NCBI GenBank assembly: GCA_009741485.1
Contig: CM019218.1
Span: 33,170,387-33,234,386 of the forward strand
Length of the DNA stretch: 64,000 bases
Direction: 5' to 3'
DNA from: Malurus cyaneus samueli
Taxonomy: Eukaryota > Chordata > Aves > Passeriformes > Maluridae
The position numbers and the translations under genes are program-made. The notes beneath the pieces are model-generated. The model was given only the letters and a program-made list of their open reading frames with translations, was not told where the DNA came from and did no database searches. Shown one piece after another: positions 20,701 to 34,900 of the stretch. Each line of letters opens with the position of its first letter. The first letter of the stretch is position 1.

Positions 20701-22696
20701 CTTGATGTGCCATCTGCTTCCAAAGCCTGATTAGTCAACAAGACGCGTGCATGTACATGGAATGTACATGAACATGGAATAGTCATCCAAATGCTGGAAG
20801 GAAACTGAATTTTGATAGGGATGGAAAACACAATCTTGACAGAAAATTGAACACTCACAGGAGAAAGTGTCAACTTTGCAAAGAGTGCAGTCCTTAATGA
20901 TACTCCTACTGATTTTTTAAGAGTAGTAACTGTTTCTGCTATTCAGAAGAAGGATTCTATGCAAAGGCATAGATATGTCAAAGCAAACATGGTACAATAC
21001 ACAGCCTCCCAAACAAGAGAGTGAAGCCATCATGGCTGCATAAAACTTCAGGGCAAGAAGACTGCCAGATGACTTGCTGGAGTTAAAAGCCTCTTTCCAT
21101 AGTTAACAAGGAATTTATCTAGCAGCTGGAAGGGTCAAGATTAAAAAAAGTCAATCTGTCAGTCAGGCACACTCTGTAGTTCACATACAACAACATCTCT
21201 TGGATCGCTGCTTGGGAAGGCAGGAGTGATCAGCTCCTTCAGTACTGTCTGCTCTGACACAGTGCCAGCACCCCGGAGGCTGGGGGTCAGTGCTGCTCAT
21301 AAAGGACTGCATGGAGGGAGGCAGCTGGGCAGCTGGAATACCAGCTGGGAGCAGCTGGCCATGAAACACGAGTGATTCTCTGCATCGTTACAAAATAATG
21401 ATGAATGCAGGCTATAAAGATGTACAGAACAATCCTGTGCAAATCTAACATCTGTCACCTGCGCCACTTCTTAACTCTCTTTCACCAGCAGCTTTTGGTG
21501 GCTAGACATTTTGGGCTTTTAGCTTGTGTCAGTTCTGAAGCAAGAGTCATCCTTTCAGCAAAGAGCACGGCTCATGGCCGGACAAACTGCCCCTGGTGTG
21601 CAAACAGGGAACAAGCTTCTCCTGCACCTACATACTGCCTGACAGCAACGATCTGGGAAACTAGAGCCCCACCATGAAAGCTTGATGATGGCAATTTCAA
21701 GGAATAAATGAGGGCTGCTACAAGACAGAAGGGCATATTGAGAGGCAAAAACATTCACAGAGGGATCACTGCTGAAAATAAAAGTCTGTTCCTCCCATTT
21801 CTGAGGTGCACACAATCCAGCACACAAGAAGATCTGGGTTCATTTTCACAAAACAAACTTGATCCCATATATGCAAATTCAAAACCAGCAGTTTTCGTTT
21901 CAAATTGCACTTGTGAAGCCCAGACTCCTTTAAGTTAATCAAAGGCAGACTATTTTGTTTTCCAAGATGAGACAACCGGCAAGGCTGGTGGCTACTCTAA
22001 TCCCACAGGATATTTTTATATTCGTTGCAACATTCTCAATGCCGTAAGATAAACGACCTCAGGCTTCCATTTGAAGAGTAAAACTTCCTCTCAAAAGGAA
22101 GAGTGTCTTTCTCATCCCACTTTTCATTTTTGTGAAACAGAGGTCAAAAGTGCACACCATCATTCCACAAACCTTGCTGTCTGCCTGAATAACTGCTCAG
22201 GAAGAAAATCAGGAAAGCAAAAGAACTTGCTGAGAAAGGAAACAACTAGAAATCACCAGTGTCACAGTAACTGGATACACTTAGCTCAGTGCAGAGCTTC
22301 ATTTTCTTGCTCCAGTCTGGGAACCTTTATACCCCAGAGTCCCACTACCATGATTCCTGACAAGAGCAAAAAGAAAGGTCTGACTGACCTTAGAGAACTT
22401 ACTTCCACTGCAGGTGACATTGTTCTATTATGTACCTCAGATTTCATTATAAATAGAATAGAAATCTTATTAGTCTTAAAAAAAATCCAAGTTGAAACAA
22501 ATTTTGTTGTCCACCATTGTGGCTTGGTCAGTACTGGCAAGGTGAAGTGGAACATGTGGCATGAGGAAATGGCAGCACTGAAACCGAAACCTCATGGTTC
22601 AGGTAAGGAAAGTGCAAGCAAAAAAAAAAAAAAATGAGACCACCCAGAGAGAGGTTGGGTCCAGCCTTGCTACTCCCTCCAGTTCTGGTCTTGCTG
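17800..22696 (-). other. MIDEAS: MIDEAS 3' UTR (end inferred)
   Basis: Non-coding sequence after the MIDEAS stop, about 4.9 kb if the last candidate signal is used. Minus-strand signals are ATTAAA at 17825-17820 and AATAAA at 18102-18097, 18270-18265 and 18549-18544. The distal 17.8-18.3 kb is very AT-rich. A run of 14-15 A on the plus strand near 22621 is poly-T in the transcript. Several minus- and plus-strand frames here are shadows. Confidence 0.55.
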
Positions 22697-22904
22697 CTAT
22701 ATTTCTCCATCTTCATCAGAGCTGGTGCTGCTGCTCCCACTGCTGCTGCTGCCGCTGTCGCTGCTCTCCTCCTGCTGGGCTTGACTTTGAGCTGCTGCGG
22801 CTGCCGCCGCCTCCTTCTCTTGCTGCTTCAGCGCGGCCGCCTTCTTCTCCTGCTCCGCGTGGCTTTTCATGTGAGCACTGCGGCTCTTCACCTTGTAGAA
22901 CACC
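22697..22904 (-). CDS. MIDEAS: MIDEAS terminal coding exon
   Basis: 208 bases, residues 1048-1115 and [18 protein letters not shown] supplies the His pair, so the finger is C-x2-C-x12-H-x3-H across the intron. An Ala run and a Ser-rich acidic tail ending DEDGEI follow. Acceptor CTTCCTCAG. Confidence 0.96.
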
Positions 22905-25900
22905 CTGAGGAAGGCACAGATGTACATTAGCATTGGCCTCTCCTGTGGCCTCCCTCATCACTTCTCCAAACGACCTTCTGCTGCTCCAGCCTCAAGTTCA
23001 TGAGCTTCAGCTCCAGAAGTCCTGCTGGCACTGTGATAGAGCATCTATAGCAAACTCCACTCAGCATGTGCCAGCATGAGGTGGAGTGCTAGCAGGAGAT
23101 CCTGAGCACTCTCAGACCACTCACTTCATTTCTTAATGTGGTCATTTGTCATTCAGCTCTGAATTCAGAGGGACAGTGCTGGTATCTGAATTATGCACGT
23201 GCTTCTAAACACAGCAGGACCCTGGTTTTCAAGCATTCCCCTGTGCTGCAACAATACAATAAGCATGGAGGCAAATGGTGGCCCAATGCCACTTCTGGGC
23301 CTTGTCCACACTTGAGCTTTTTCCTTCTGACTTTACATTTCTGTGATCTATTCCTCCACCTTCCGTCATTAACTATTTGGATTTTGCATCGAATGGCACA
23401 AGTGAAATTCAGACACTAGTGAGAATCCTTGTCTGTTTGTCCTCTGTCAGAGGCCAGGATGAAATCCTAACTGCCTGACCTCTCACAGCACTGCCCTTTC
23501 CAATGCCCTATGCTCCCCATGGGCACAGAGACAGGGTGCCTTCAGAAAAGTTCCAGCCATAGCAGGAATCTATGACATCTCTGGTGATGTAGCAATTTTT
23601 TGCCATCCCCTAGCTTGGTATCTTTTTCAATAAATGAATAAGCATTGGTATTACAAGCCTCTTGTTTTAAGAGTAAGCAACTTATGTAGGGAACTTAATT
23701 TTTTGGCAGTTATGATTCTGTTGGCAACAAACTTAGAAAAACTACTAAAACAGTGTGAAGAAGTACAAATGTATTTGACATCCACCAAAGACAGCTGCAA
23801 ATTTAACCAGATGCATTATATACCTACTGGCCTAAAAGCTGCTGCTATAACAATGGTATTGTCTTGTGTTTCTACACCACTGTTCTTAAGTCTATACCAT
23901 GTTCTGAACATGTGATCTAGCAAATACGTAGAAACTACTCATTACAAAAATGCAAGCACTGCAGAGGGCCAATACAGCAGCTGCTTGAAAGTGCAGTTCC
24001 ATATCAAATACTGTACATAGTTGAAATGCAGGTGGTGTCTCATGCCATTTGAAGAAAACCAGTCCCTAAATTGCAAGTCTTAGTGGGGCAGTAAGTCACT
24101 AAAATTATTGCCAGTGCCTATGGCCTAAAGAGAAAGATGGAAAGCTCATTTGAGAAAAAGCTTCCAGAGGAGATGCCCCACTGTGATTCTGTGACTATTG
24201 CTGGAAGCAGAGTTGCTCTTACCTGCCACATTTTTTACATGGAAATGTGTTTTCTGTGTTTTGTGTTTTACTGGTAGCATCTGATTTTATCTTCTGTTTC
24301 CGCTTCTTCCTCTGCACTGGAGCAGTAATAGGCTTTCGAGGCTTCACTGTAGTCTCCCTTGGCTTCCTCCCAATTCTGCCCGTGACAGTTGTCTCCTGAT
24401 TCCTCATATTGGTATAGTTGGCCTTTGCAGAGAGGAGAAGAGTTGAGGCAAAGTGACACTTAAACCCACCCCCACCAGAAGGAAGACAGTGGCTGTGCTT
24501 TATTTATTCCAGACAAGAGTTTTATTTAATGAGAAAGTCCTCAGGTTATTTCAAGGACATTTCCATCATGGACCTCTATGTACACCAGCCACAAAGAATA
24601 CATTGCATTTTGCTATCTTACACATCCCAGTTCTCCCATCACAGCACAGAGTCTGTTGGTAGTAATAGTCTGAGCTACCTCAGCCCAATCTCTTGCTCTG
24701 GAAAGAGTTAGAGATGGAAATTTTTTGCATCTGGAACTGCTCACACCTGTTTTCTAAACTATTTGCAGAGTGAAGGTGGCATAGAAAGCACAACATGCAC
24801 AATGCAGCACTTACTATTACACCATCTTGTAGTGTCTGTTCATCTTTCAGAGCATCTGCACTCCTCTTTCTGTTATCCAACCCTTCCTCTGCCTCCTCTT
24901 CTTCCTCCTCTTCCTCCTCCTCCTCCACATTTCCCTGTTCCTCACTGAAGATGTCCCTTCTGAGAGGAAGAACACGTGCAAACCTATGGGAACTCTTCAC
25001 CAAGAAGATAGAGGAACTGTTAATTTTGGTGTCTGTAAATAATTGTCATTATGTGACACAGGACACAAGTTTGTGAGTCTGCACTCCTGTGGAGAAGCCA
25101 GATTGTTTGTGCTTTTGATTTGACCAGTAAATGGGACAATATGACTTCAAACCACAGCCCAAAAGAGGAGAGAGAAATTCAGGAAATTACTTACCTTGAT
25201 GTCAACTTCAGCTTCATCTTTCATGGTTCTCTCATTAGCACCATCAATGTCCCCAAAGATTAAGGTCCCATTCCGACCAATTTTCACCTGTTTCTTGTAT
25301 GTGTAGTAGAATTCCACACACTGAGCCACTGTTTTGGTTTTTATCTGTTGTTTAAAAAACATGGAAGTCCAATGCATTACATGATTTTAAGGATACATAT
25401 ATAATTACTAAGGGTGTAAAAAATACATTTAGTATTTTCTTTCCTTAATAGTCTCCGTTCCACCACAGCTGCTGTTCAACCTTCCTTTTCTGTGTCATAC
25501 TGGCCTGTACTCCTCATCCCACAGCCCATCCCCTATTGCCATTGTTATTCACTGAGAACTACAGGACAAACTTTCCGAAGAAAAGCTGGTTAATGTAAAG
25601 GTGACAGAACCTGGAACTTGGTAAGTGTAATGCAGCTCTTAGCCTCTGAAATGCTCTAATGGAGCTATGAGGCTTGACAGCAGCATCTCAGTTTTATAGG
25701 GGAGCTTTATTTTCCAGCAACACTTTAGAGAAGACCAGACCAGAATACCGATCCAAAAATGGAAGTGAAGGTTTGCGGCCATTTCCCATTTTGGCCACGT
25801 GCATTTCAGAGGCATATTACAGACAATTACCATCTACATATTCTGTAGCTTCTGAAAGCTTGGGAATATATTCTTAGCTTCTGAGCTTTTGCAAATTAAA

Positions 25901-28900
25901 TGCCTTTGACAAATTTATTCAGTAAAAATGTATGCAGCTACTGGATTTGCACCTTCCTTCAGTGATTTCCCCCTTGCTGACATGTCATACCTCACCTCAT
26001 GGGAATGATCATTTTTACTAACATTGACACAAAACTGGAAGGAGAGATTTAAAAGATGCATCATTCACATATCCTTCTTTGGTCTCTCCATCAGTGGCAA
26101 AGATGTACTTCTTTTTAGTTTTACCAGCAAGTCATTTAAGCCAAACATTGCCAGTAGTCTATAAATGTGCTCTGCAGAGGAGATATGTGCAGCATGGACT
26201 AATGAAAGTAATGCAATTTAAGTACCAGGGTTAAATAAACAACAACAGCAAAACAAACACCATAGTTCTAGCTTCCTGGTGAGATTTTATGCTGTTCTGT
26301 ATGCTGACATTTCTCTGCCATCTTTTCAGGACCTAATCCCTAAAACTGAGGTTTCAGAAAAATCAAGATTGAACTTCTCGTATTAAATGTTCAACAAACA
26401 TGTAAGAATGTATCACTGCTGTAAAGAAAAAAAAAAGTAACTTACAAGCTTTTGGACCAAGAAGAAGTCTTTCTTGTAGATTGCAATGCCTTTGTTGAAT
26501 AGCTTTTTTTCGGCAACTTTCCACTTGTCTGATCCTGTAGGGGAAAAAAAAGTAATAGAAGCGCATACAATTTCAAATATTTATTCTTCTAAGTACCTTT
26601 TCTTCATGTTTGCCTTAAATAAGGGCAATACAGACATGTAAGGGTGCAGTCTCTTCTCGAACCTACTACAGCAAAACTGCAAACTGCTGTTCTCCCTTAC
26701 TGCTCCACCTCAGCTCTCGTCTCAACACTTCCTTTGTGTTAGACCTAATGCTCATCACCACAGGTTAACTCAGCTTGCAAAAACCATTCAATTAGATGAA
26801 CTAAGATGTTGCCCAAACAAGGTGAAGTGACACACTTCATGGTGGCGCAATCATAAGATTTTATAGAAGGAAAATGGTGGGGCAGAAGTACAGGATCTTC
26901 TCTTTCAGCAGTAATCCCCTGCAATTCCCCAAAAAATCCCCTGTACTTAAGATTTGCTACATCTCCAGTATTCCTCAAATATTCCTTGCCCCTAATAATA
27001 AAAGCATTTTTGAATCCCCTCCTTGCTTATAGATATTATTCAAGTAATATTTGCCAACTACTACAATAGGTATGTATAAAAATGAAGAAATGTAATTTCT
27101 ATGCTTTGTGGCATCAGCTATTAGATGTCTCTCTACCACTTTATATCTGGTCTTGCAGGTGGCTTGGATCACTCTAGACCAACTGAAGTGACTGTCACAC
27201 AGCTGACTATTCTCTAATTAGGTACAAGACTACAAAGGCAGTTCATGGCATTTAAATTTTACAGAAACACTGACAGGTATCCACAGTTAGCTGAGGCTTC
27301 TTCAGCAAACTTGAAAACTATTCCCCATAAAACCCCTGCTTAACTCCACCCTGGAAACTCCTACCAGAGAGGCTGAGATTCTAAGGCTACCATAGCCTTT
27401 CTTGTACATACTGGCTATCTTCCTGCCTTCTCTGTGGCTCAGTGCAAGGGATTTCCTTCCCTTTTCCCCATAAAGGAAATCAGAATTTATACATATGACA
27501 GCACACATAAACATGTTCAGAAGGATGCAGTGTTTCTTACGTTTTAAGTGTCGTGATTTGCAAAAGCAAAATTTCTGGCATGCCATCATTTGAGTTACAA
27601 AAAAGGACTGGTCTTTTAATCTTCTTGTAATGTTACAGAGCACCCCAACAAATCAGAAAAGGAAAAGAAATTCCTGTATGATAAGAAGGCAGCACAGAAT
27701 TGTTCTGGTTAACAAACCTGTGTAGTGATAATCTGCCAGAGGGTGGGTAGGCGGTCGCACTGGCCTCTCCAACAGCAGTTTGGTCAGAGCTCCCTAAGAA
27801 CACAAGTAAAATAATTAATTCAATGTTTGGGATACAAATAAAAAGAACAGGCAATTGTTACTCCTTACCCTTCTGCAAGCTAACTTAAAAGAACTATAGC
27901 AGAGTTTACCACTTGGGACAATGTTAAAAATCATGTTCTTGACTACCCGCCTAGTCTTGGGTACTACAGGCAAGTGGTACATTCTCAGCAGTTTATGGCA
28001 TTTAAATTTTACAGAAACACCATCAGGTATCTGTAGTTGGCTGAGGCTTCACATCTGTGAATTAACACAATCACCAGGATTTTGGGAGAGAGCTAATTCC
28101 ACACACAAAGGCCTGGCATCAGTTTCTTCTCGTTAACACACTCACATCCAAAACTGCTGCCCTAAATGATACCTGTCTTACACATCTAAGTCGTTGTGAC
28201 CTGATCTCACTTGACTAAGCAATATTTCAAAACAAAACAGCGGTCATATGACTGAAGGATTACACACACACACACGCAAAACCCCCATCTCTCAAGCTAC
28301 TTTTTAGTTTTCATTTAAACCAGAAATGCTTTCCAAGTTAGTAGGAAGGAGACAGCAGAATCATGCTTCCACTGGAAGATTAAACCACCTGAACAATGAG
28401 TTCCTGATGTGTCAGGCAGTCCTGCTCCTCCCCAATGCCAACAGCAGTATTCACTGTGATGGGCTGGCAGAAGCCTAACACATAAAAACTGCTTTCTATT
28501 TGATCTCTTCTCCAATACAAGTCCATGCAGTGTCACAAGTGTCAGTGCCAGGGGACAGGAAACAAGCAGCCAGGCAAGTGTGGGATAGTCCTGACCACAA
28601 GGCTAATTTATGCCAGGTTAAATAAGTCACAGAACTATAAAAAGATGACAAACCTGTGCCATTTGCTCTGCTCTGCTCTTTGATATTACCTCCCAGGGAG
28701 TGTCAAAGGGCAATAATGAAAGCGTATTATATCTTACAATACTGATACAAAATTAGCAGCACAGGTGTTCTATAGACACAGGCAGAGACGTCAAACGGAT
28801 CTACCAAAACAAAGAGGAGCAAGATACTGCAGTGTCTCAGCTTTCAGCCCCAGCCTGTTATTGTTCCTTTCAACAAGGTAATCTTCCCAGGCAGACAACA

Positions 28901-31900
28901 TTTAAGATTTATTCAGCAGTCTTGGCTCACTTGCCCTGATAGACTGTCAGTGTGTCTGTTAAAAAGCCAAGCACGTCCAAGTTGGAAACATAAAAGACAG
29001 TAAGTGCACATGGTACTGTACATCAGGCAGAACCCACTTTAGGGACATCCAAGGTACACCAAACAGTGGGAACCAGATGCATTGAAAGCAATTTGCAAGG
29101 CTGTCTTCTCAGGAGTAAGAAGTTACCTGACCTTCCTTAACATCTTTGACCACACCAAGGTGAACTGCTGGGCAGACTCACCAGAATGCTTCCCTTTTCT
29201 TCGTGTAGGAAGTGCAACGCCAGCTCCTGGTTGGTTCCAGCCCCAGGAAAAATGCTTGAACAGGCAGCAGCTAGCAGGTTTTCCACTATTTCCATAAGGG
29301 TACCAAAAAAATCAGAAAAGAAGATTAAAATGAAGTTTCCTACAGGATTTGCATGATTAATTAGCTCTTTTGAAGGAAGATTAGATAAAACAGAAAGTAA
29401 AACTCAGAGAAATTGAATGTTCTTGCAAATTTATCTGGGTCAAATTTGGACCCAACAGCTCATTAGACTGCAAGGTCATGCAGCACTATTTACACATGGA
29501 GTTTCTTGCAAATCTCCTCACTCCTATAATGTCTTCCCACCTCCCTTCACCTCAGACATTTCTTGAATCCCCCCATATATTGTGAGCTTCCATTTCACAA
29601 AGCTTTTTTTCTCTCTCATTAGACATATTTCTTCCACACCTGCCTACCTCCTCTTCCCTTCAGGATTTATACAGGCCACAACTCACATGCGACAAAAGCA
29701 GACAGCTCCCCAAATCTGCTACTTGCTGCCCTAACTCCTGCTTCCTCATCCTGATTTCTGTCTACAACCTAATTTTTTCAAAATACTATTATGTCTAGGA
29801 CATCCCTCAAAAACACAGTTGAGTGTATGTGGCTTTCAAATGTTTATAAAACCAAGGAAGCTTCACTGAGCAGAAGGCTGCTCTTGGCCTGACAGAAACA
29901 ATGGTCCCAGTTCTCTCACAATTAAAAGAACTACTTCGAACAGTCTCCCCATGCCCCATACACACAATCTGATAAATAAATTTTGCTCCTAAAACTGTTT
30001 TCAAGACCACTCACACATGACACTTCACTGGCAGCTCTGAAAGATTTTTAATTATGCCTGCAGTAAGATATGTGGTTACCCCTACAACCACTGTGACAAC
30101 TCTGGCCTATTTACCAGCCTTCCACCTTCTTACCATTCTCTTGGGTGACTCTGTTGGTTTCTAGGTCACCCCACGGCTGCCACACCAGCTCTGCTTTATG
30201 TTCATCAGCTTCTGCCAGAGATCGGTCTTGGAGTGTTGGGATTTCTGCTTGAAAGCGAGTTCCTACATTTATTCGCCTGCAGAGAAGAAGAAACGTTGTA
30301 GTCAGGCCCCCTTTACAATATCCAGGAAGTCTCCATCTCTGCTAGAAACACTAAAGAAGAAACAAATGAAGAAACAAATACAGCAAGTTCTTGCATGTAA
30401 TACCAATAGTGTTGTAGGTTAATAACTCAGAAATTGAGAGGTTTTGCATCCATTACCAATTTCCATTGTTTTATCAGCATAGGTTGAAACTGTATTTAAA
30501 TTAGCATCCCCTAACAGCTGCTTGAAGAACAGTTGTTAGCTTCCAATAATCATCACTTTCTGAGAGGCTGTCACACAGGCTCTTCTTATGGCAAGCCTTC
30601 TCCTAAGGCATAAGACAGGTGAGCCTGTTTTAGTACTAACATTTTGCCAGCCAGCGACTGAACCAGAGCCTCCAAAAGTCCTTTTCAACCTAAACATGCC
30701 ATCTAGTCTTCCTGTTTAAATCAGGATCAAAATTTGGTCCTTTATGATCTTGACACAAACTGGTGTCTTCTAGGTACTCTTTCTAACAACTGAAACCAAA
30801 AATATAAACAATGAAACCTGTATTGCTCATTTTGTACCAAACCCAAATCCTGTCCTTTTAGCAATAATCTCATACTTTTTGATCTGAATTAGCAGACAGA
30901 GTTTTTACTACATGCAACCCAGAGAGCACTACACTTGCTTTAATTGAAGTGACCATCCCCAGAGACTCTACTCTGTACTAGCAAACATGACTGTGCACAG
31001 AGATGGGTTAAGAACCCTTAATAAAAGACTCTTCTACCACATACTCAATGCAGAAGTGTCCCTCATTCAGATACCAGCTGACGAGCACCACACTGCTAGC
31101 TCCTGACATAGTACAGAGAAAGAAGCTCTTGTTTGGAGAGAGCAGATCAAGCAGTGCCTGCAAGATGATTAAATTGTGCTATTGTTTCACTATAAAAAAA
31201 GGTAAAACTCCCTACCTAGGGCAAGGTTTGCTATAATTCTCCTGTCTTGGCTTGGTGCCCCCCACTCCCCCAGCACAATTACCAGAGAAAAAGCATGATC
31301 TAGTGCATGTCTGAGAAATGCCAACCTCCAGACTTTTCTCATCCTCTGAAATTACACTGGCATGTCTATTATGAAAATAAGAGTTTGGAAAAGCTGTGGG
31401 GATGCCCTGAAACAACACACATAACCTGTACAAAAATCCAGAGAGATACTACCAAGTGTTTCAATACGGTGTTTTGAAGCCTTAACAGACTGTGGTACCA
31501 AAAGGGAGGAAATGGGTATGGAAGGAGAAGAAGCAAACACCTTAATTCTTTCTTTTTACACCTAATTCATCATTTTGATATTTTCATAAAGCACCTGCAT
31601 CATGAGATGTCGTGTTGGAAAAGCCCGTGCTCAAAAATGAGACTGACTTCTCATAAACATAAAAAGAGATTTTGCAAACTATTTCTTTTGCATCTATAGA
31701 AGATCCAGATCTACTTAAGGGGAACAGTTTGCAGTTTATGTGTAAACAAAGCAATGCAGAAGTTCACTGCCCTGTACACTTGCTCCAACTTTACCACCCA
31801 TTCAGCAGCAGCTCAACACAAGTGGGGTGGGATTCCTTCTTGGATTCCTTCCTTCAGAACCTGCTAGATGCACACACTGAGGCTAACTTCATCTCAGTCG

Positions 31901-34900
31901 GTGATGGCAAAATGACATTAAGCATGATAGATGTAAGCAGGGAAGTTTTGGGCAGGCTGCCATATACTATCTGTCTTTTTCCCCAAAAACACTATCTCCA
32001 ATACCTGCTGAAGGTAAAGCAATAGGGACATTACAAACCTCAGATCACAGCCATGGGCAGGGAAGAAATAAAGCAGTTGAAAATGTCACATCTCTGATGC
32101 CCCTGGTTTTAACAGTTACAGGATCTGCTTCCCAAAAGTAATTACATTTCAAAGGCACACTAAAGTGGAATGTGCATGAGGAACAAACAAACCCCAAAAA
32201 CCAGAAAAGTTTGTTCTTGAGTATTTTACTGGTACAAGTCTGTTTTTAATACTATATAGCTTTCAATTTTTCCTTCACTTGTCCTGCTTATCTGGACACA
32301 GGCTCCTCTGACCTCACTTCTGAGAAGGAAAGAGACAACTGGAAAATCTGGAGGGAAAGAATGTGGGCCTTCTTGAAAGTAGCTTTTTATTTTGACACTA
32401 AACTTGGAATATGACATCTCTGGACTAGAAAAAAACTACGAATTACACCTCATACCTTCAATGTCCAAACAAAATCAGAATTCCACTGCAGGAGTTGACC
32501 TAGGTAAGCTAAATTTGGCCTGCTCTGAGCAGGGGCTTGGACCAGATGATCTCCAGAGATCCATTCAAGCTCTGTTATTCCACTGTGAAGCCTAGATTTC
32601 AGTAAAGGAGCTCTTGCCTGTAAACACCAGCAGTGCTCCTGGGATGCCCACTGGGCAGCTGAGTGTCACAACATCCAGAACGGAGGCTGTGAATTGGGAA
32701 GGCAGTTCATAGCTGATGCACCACAGCTATATTTAAGGCTGCATAGTTGAGGGGTGACTTCAAGACTTTGATGCAACTCAACTATAAAACCAGTAGGACA
32801 CAAGGATCTGTGACAACAGCTGCCTATTGTACCACTTCACAAAGAATTAAGCTTCATTATCACATTTCCTGTCCAAATCTCTGCAATTAAATAACCTTTT
32901 GAGAAGCATTAGCAGAAGGTTTGGCAAAGCACAAGCAATTAAGAACACTATATTGGGTAATCACAAGTTAAGAGTCGACTTCTGACAAGACTACAAAGCA
33001 AATTAAGCATTTTTTTTCTTTAAAAAAAAGTGCTTCCTGCTGTATTTTCTTTAAGGAAGACATGTCTACATAACTGACCACAACAGTGCTGCCAAACACA
33101 GAATGACAACAGATTATTAATTTATTGCAATTAAAAGTTAAAAGCTATCTACCTGCATAAGCATCTGTCCAGTAAGAGTTAAGAATAGAGTAACACAACT
33201 CTGCACACAACTCCCTTTTGGCAAAAGAAAATGAACTAAGTTACTATGGTTGCAAATTTCCAGCAATGAATTTGAAAATTTTCACACTCAACTAAAATCA
33301 CAACTACCATTATGTCATTAACTTTAGCAATTTAATCCAACAACAACAACAAAGACAATTGCACCATAGAGAAGTCAAAGATCAAGACCTGGGAGGGACA
33401 CAAAAAAATATCTGTTCAAGAAATTCCCCTGGATTAATATGAAATTGATAAACAGGGAAAAGGTGAATTAGGCAATTTCCAAAATAAATTTATACAACAA
33501 AAAATGTGCTTATTTCAATGAATGGGCTCAGTCTAGAGGAAGTTTGCAAAGGTGGTAAGAATAATCTATGTTTATTCACGATTACAACATTTGCTCAGGA
33601 CAGTCTGTTGCTACAAGTGCAGAAAACTGAGTGCCAAACAGGAAGGCAGAATGGGAAAAGGGTAGTAACAAAAAGATTGTCAGCAAATGCTCCAGTCCAT
33701 TTTTAAAACTTAAACCATTTTATTAAAGAGCAAAAGAAGACTTGTATTTATCTGGGGAAAATTTGAGTCCAATATCTCAAATGTTACAGGATATGCTGCA
33801 GAGTTAGAGTGGAGATTCCTGACTGCACAGTCAGTGATGCAGAGCCATGTGGGTGTTTTTATGCCATTTGGGTGCTTCCATGCCATGCATCTCTGTGCTT
33901 AGAATTTGCAGGAGTTTATTAACTAGGTATAATAATGACCTGGGACTACCTTGCTGTAGTTCTGCAGCGCTGAGCTTGAACTGATAACGCTCCCAGAGTG
34001 TTTGCAAAGGCTGTGCAGAGATACTTGCAACTCTGCTCAGGTTTAGCAGGACTGGCACCAAGCCTAAGCTCACAATTCCAGCTTCAGTATCTCCAAGCTG
34101 TGTTCCCTGTGTTCACATATGTCTGAAGTTTCCCAGCACACAGCCAGCTAAAGACTAACGAGGCTCAGTAGCTCAGGGCACACACCCCTTATGCCACAGG
34201 CTGTAGCGCCTTCAGGCTGAGCTGCTGCAACACATCTGGGATGTGACAGCCCATGTGAGAGCTAACTTCAGTTTTCCATGCTGCATTCTGTCCTTCCTCT
34301 AAAGGAGCATCATCATCCAAGCATACAGCATGCGAAGTAGTGCTCATACACAACAGCACAGGACAGATTCACCTTTAGATTAGATTACCTAATAGTATTT
34401 CAGCCCAGAGACAGATGAGCAGTAATAGAAAGCAGTTAATATCACCAGAATTACGTTTGCCCAAACAAACATTACTTATCATATGGAGTAATTTTTAGTA
34501 AAGACAACTTATATTTTGAGTCACCCATAAGAATAGTTTCAATGCTTCTAAGAGATACTTTGGCTGTACAGGGAGCAGCTTGAATGTTTAGGAGGAAGGA
34601 AAAAAGCACATTTACTAAGAGACTAAGAATCTGCTGGCTACTTACGGTTCAATGCTGACTGGAGTGGCTTCTCCCACCACTGTAAGAATCGGAGGGGTAA
34701 CTTCTGAACTATCTGCAAGAAGAAGAAAGAACTGCTCAGACAGTTCAGCATCACATCTGAGATGGATTTTCCATGCAGCTTGCAAATCGAATCAGAGCTG
34801 TCCATCTCTCAGAAAAGGTACCACAGCCTAAATAAAGGAGTTTAAGATGACCACGAACTTGCCTTTGTCCCCTTGGTTCAAGATACTGACACTCTACTGA

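Noticed and set aside
22071..22637. 188-codon plus-strand open frame
   Set aside because: It lies antisense to the MIDEAS 3' UTR and ends in an A run. No homology is recognisable.
22615..22640. A-run as the tail of a processed retrocopy
   Set aside because: No retrocopied sequence or target duplication next to it; simple poly-A within a 3' UTR.
24165..24200. CR1-tail-like CACTGTGATTCTGTGAC
   Set aside because: Only the tail-like octamers match; no CR1 body precedes them.
27718..30276. Direct splice of MIDEAS exon 30134-30276 to 27718-27793
   Set aside because: It gives a reading frame (GSSDQTAV...) unrelated to ELM2. Exon 29182-29285 restores the conserved sequence and phase.
30640..30700. 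CR1-like phrase CCAAAAGTCCTTTTCAACCT
   Set aside because: Too short and too diverged to separate from chance; no terminal motif.
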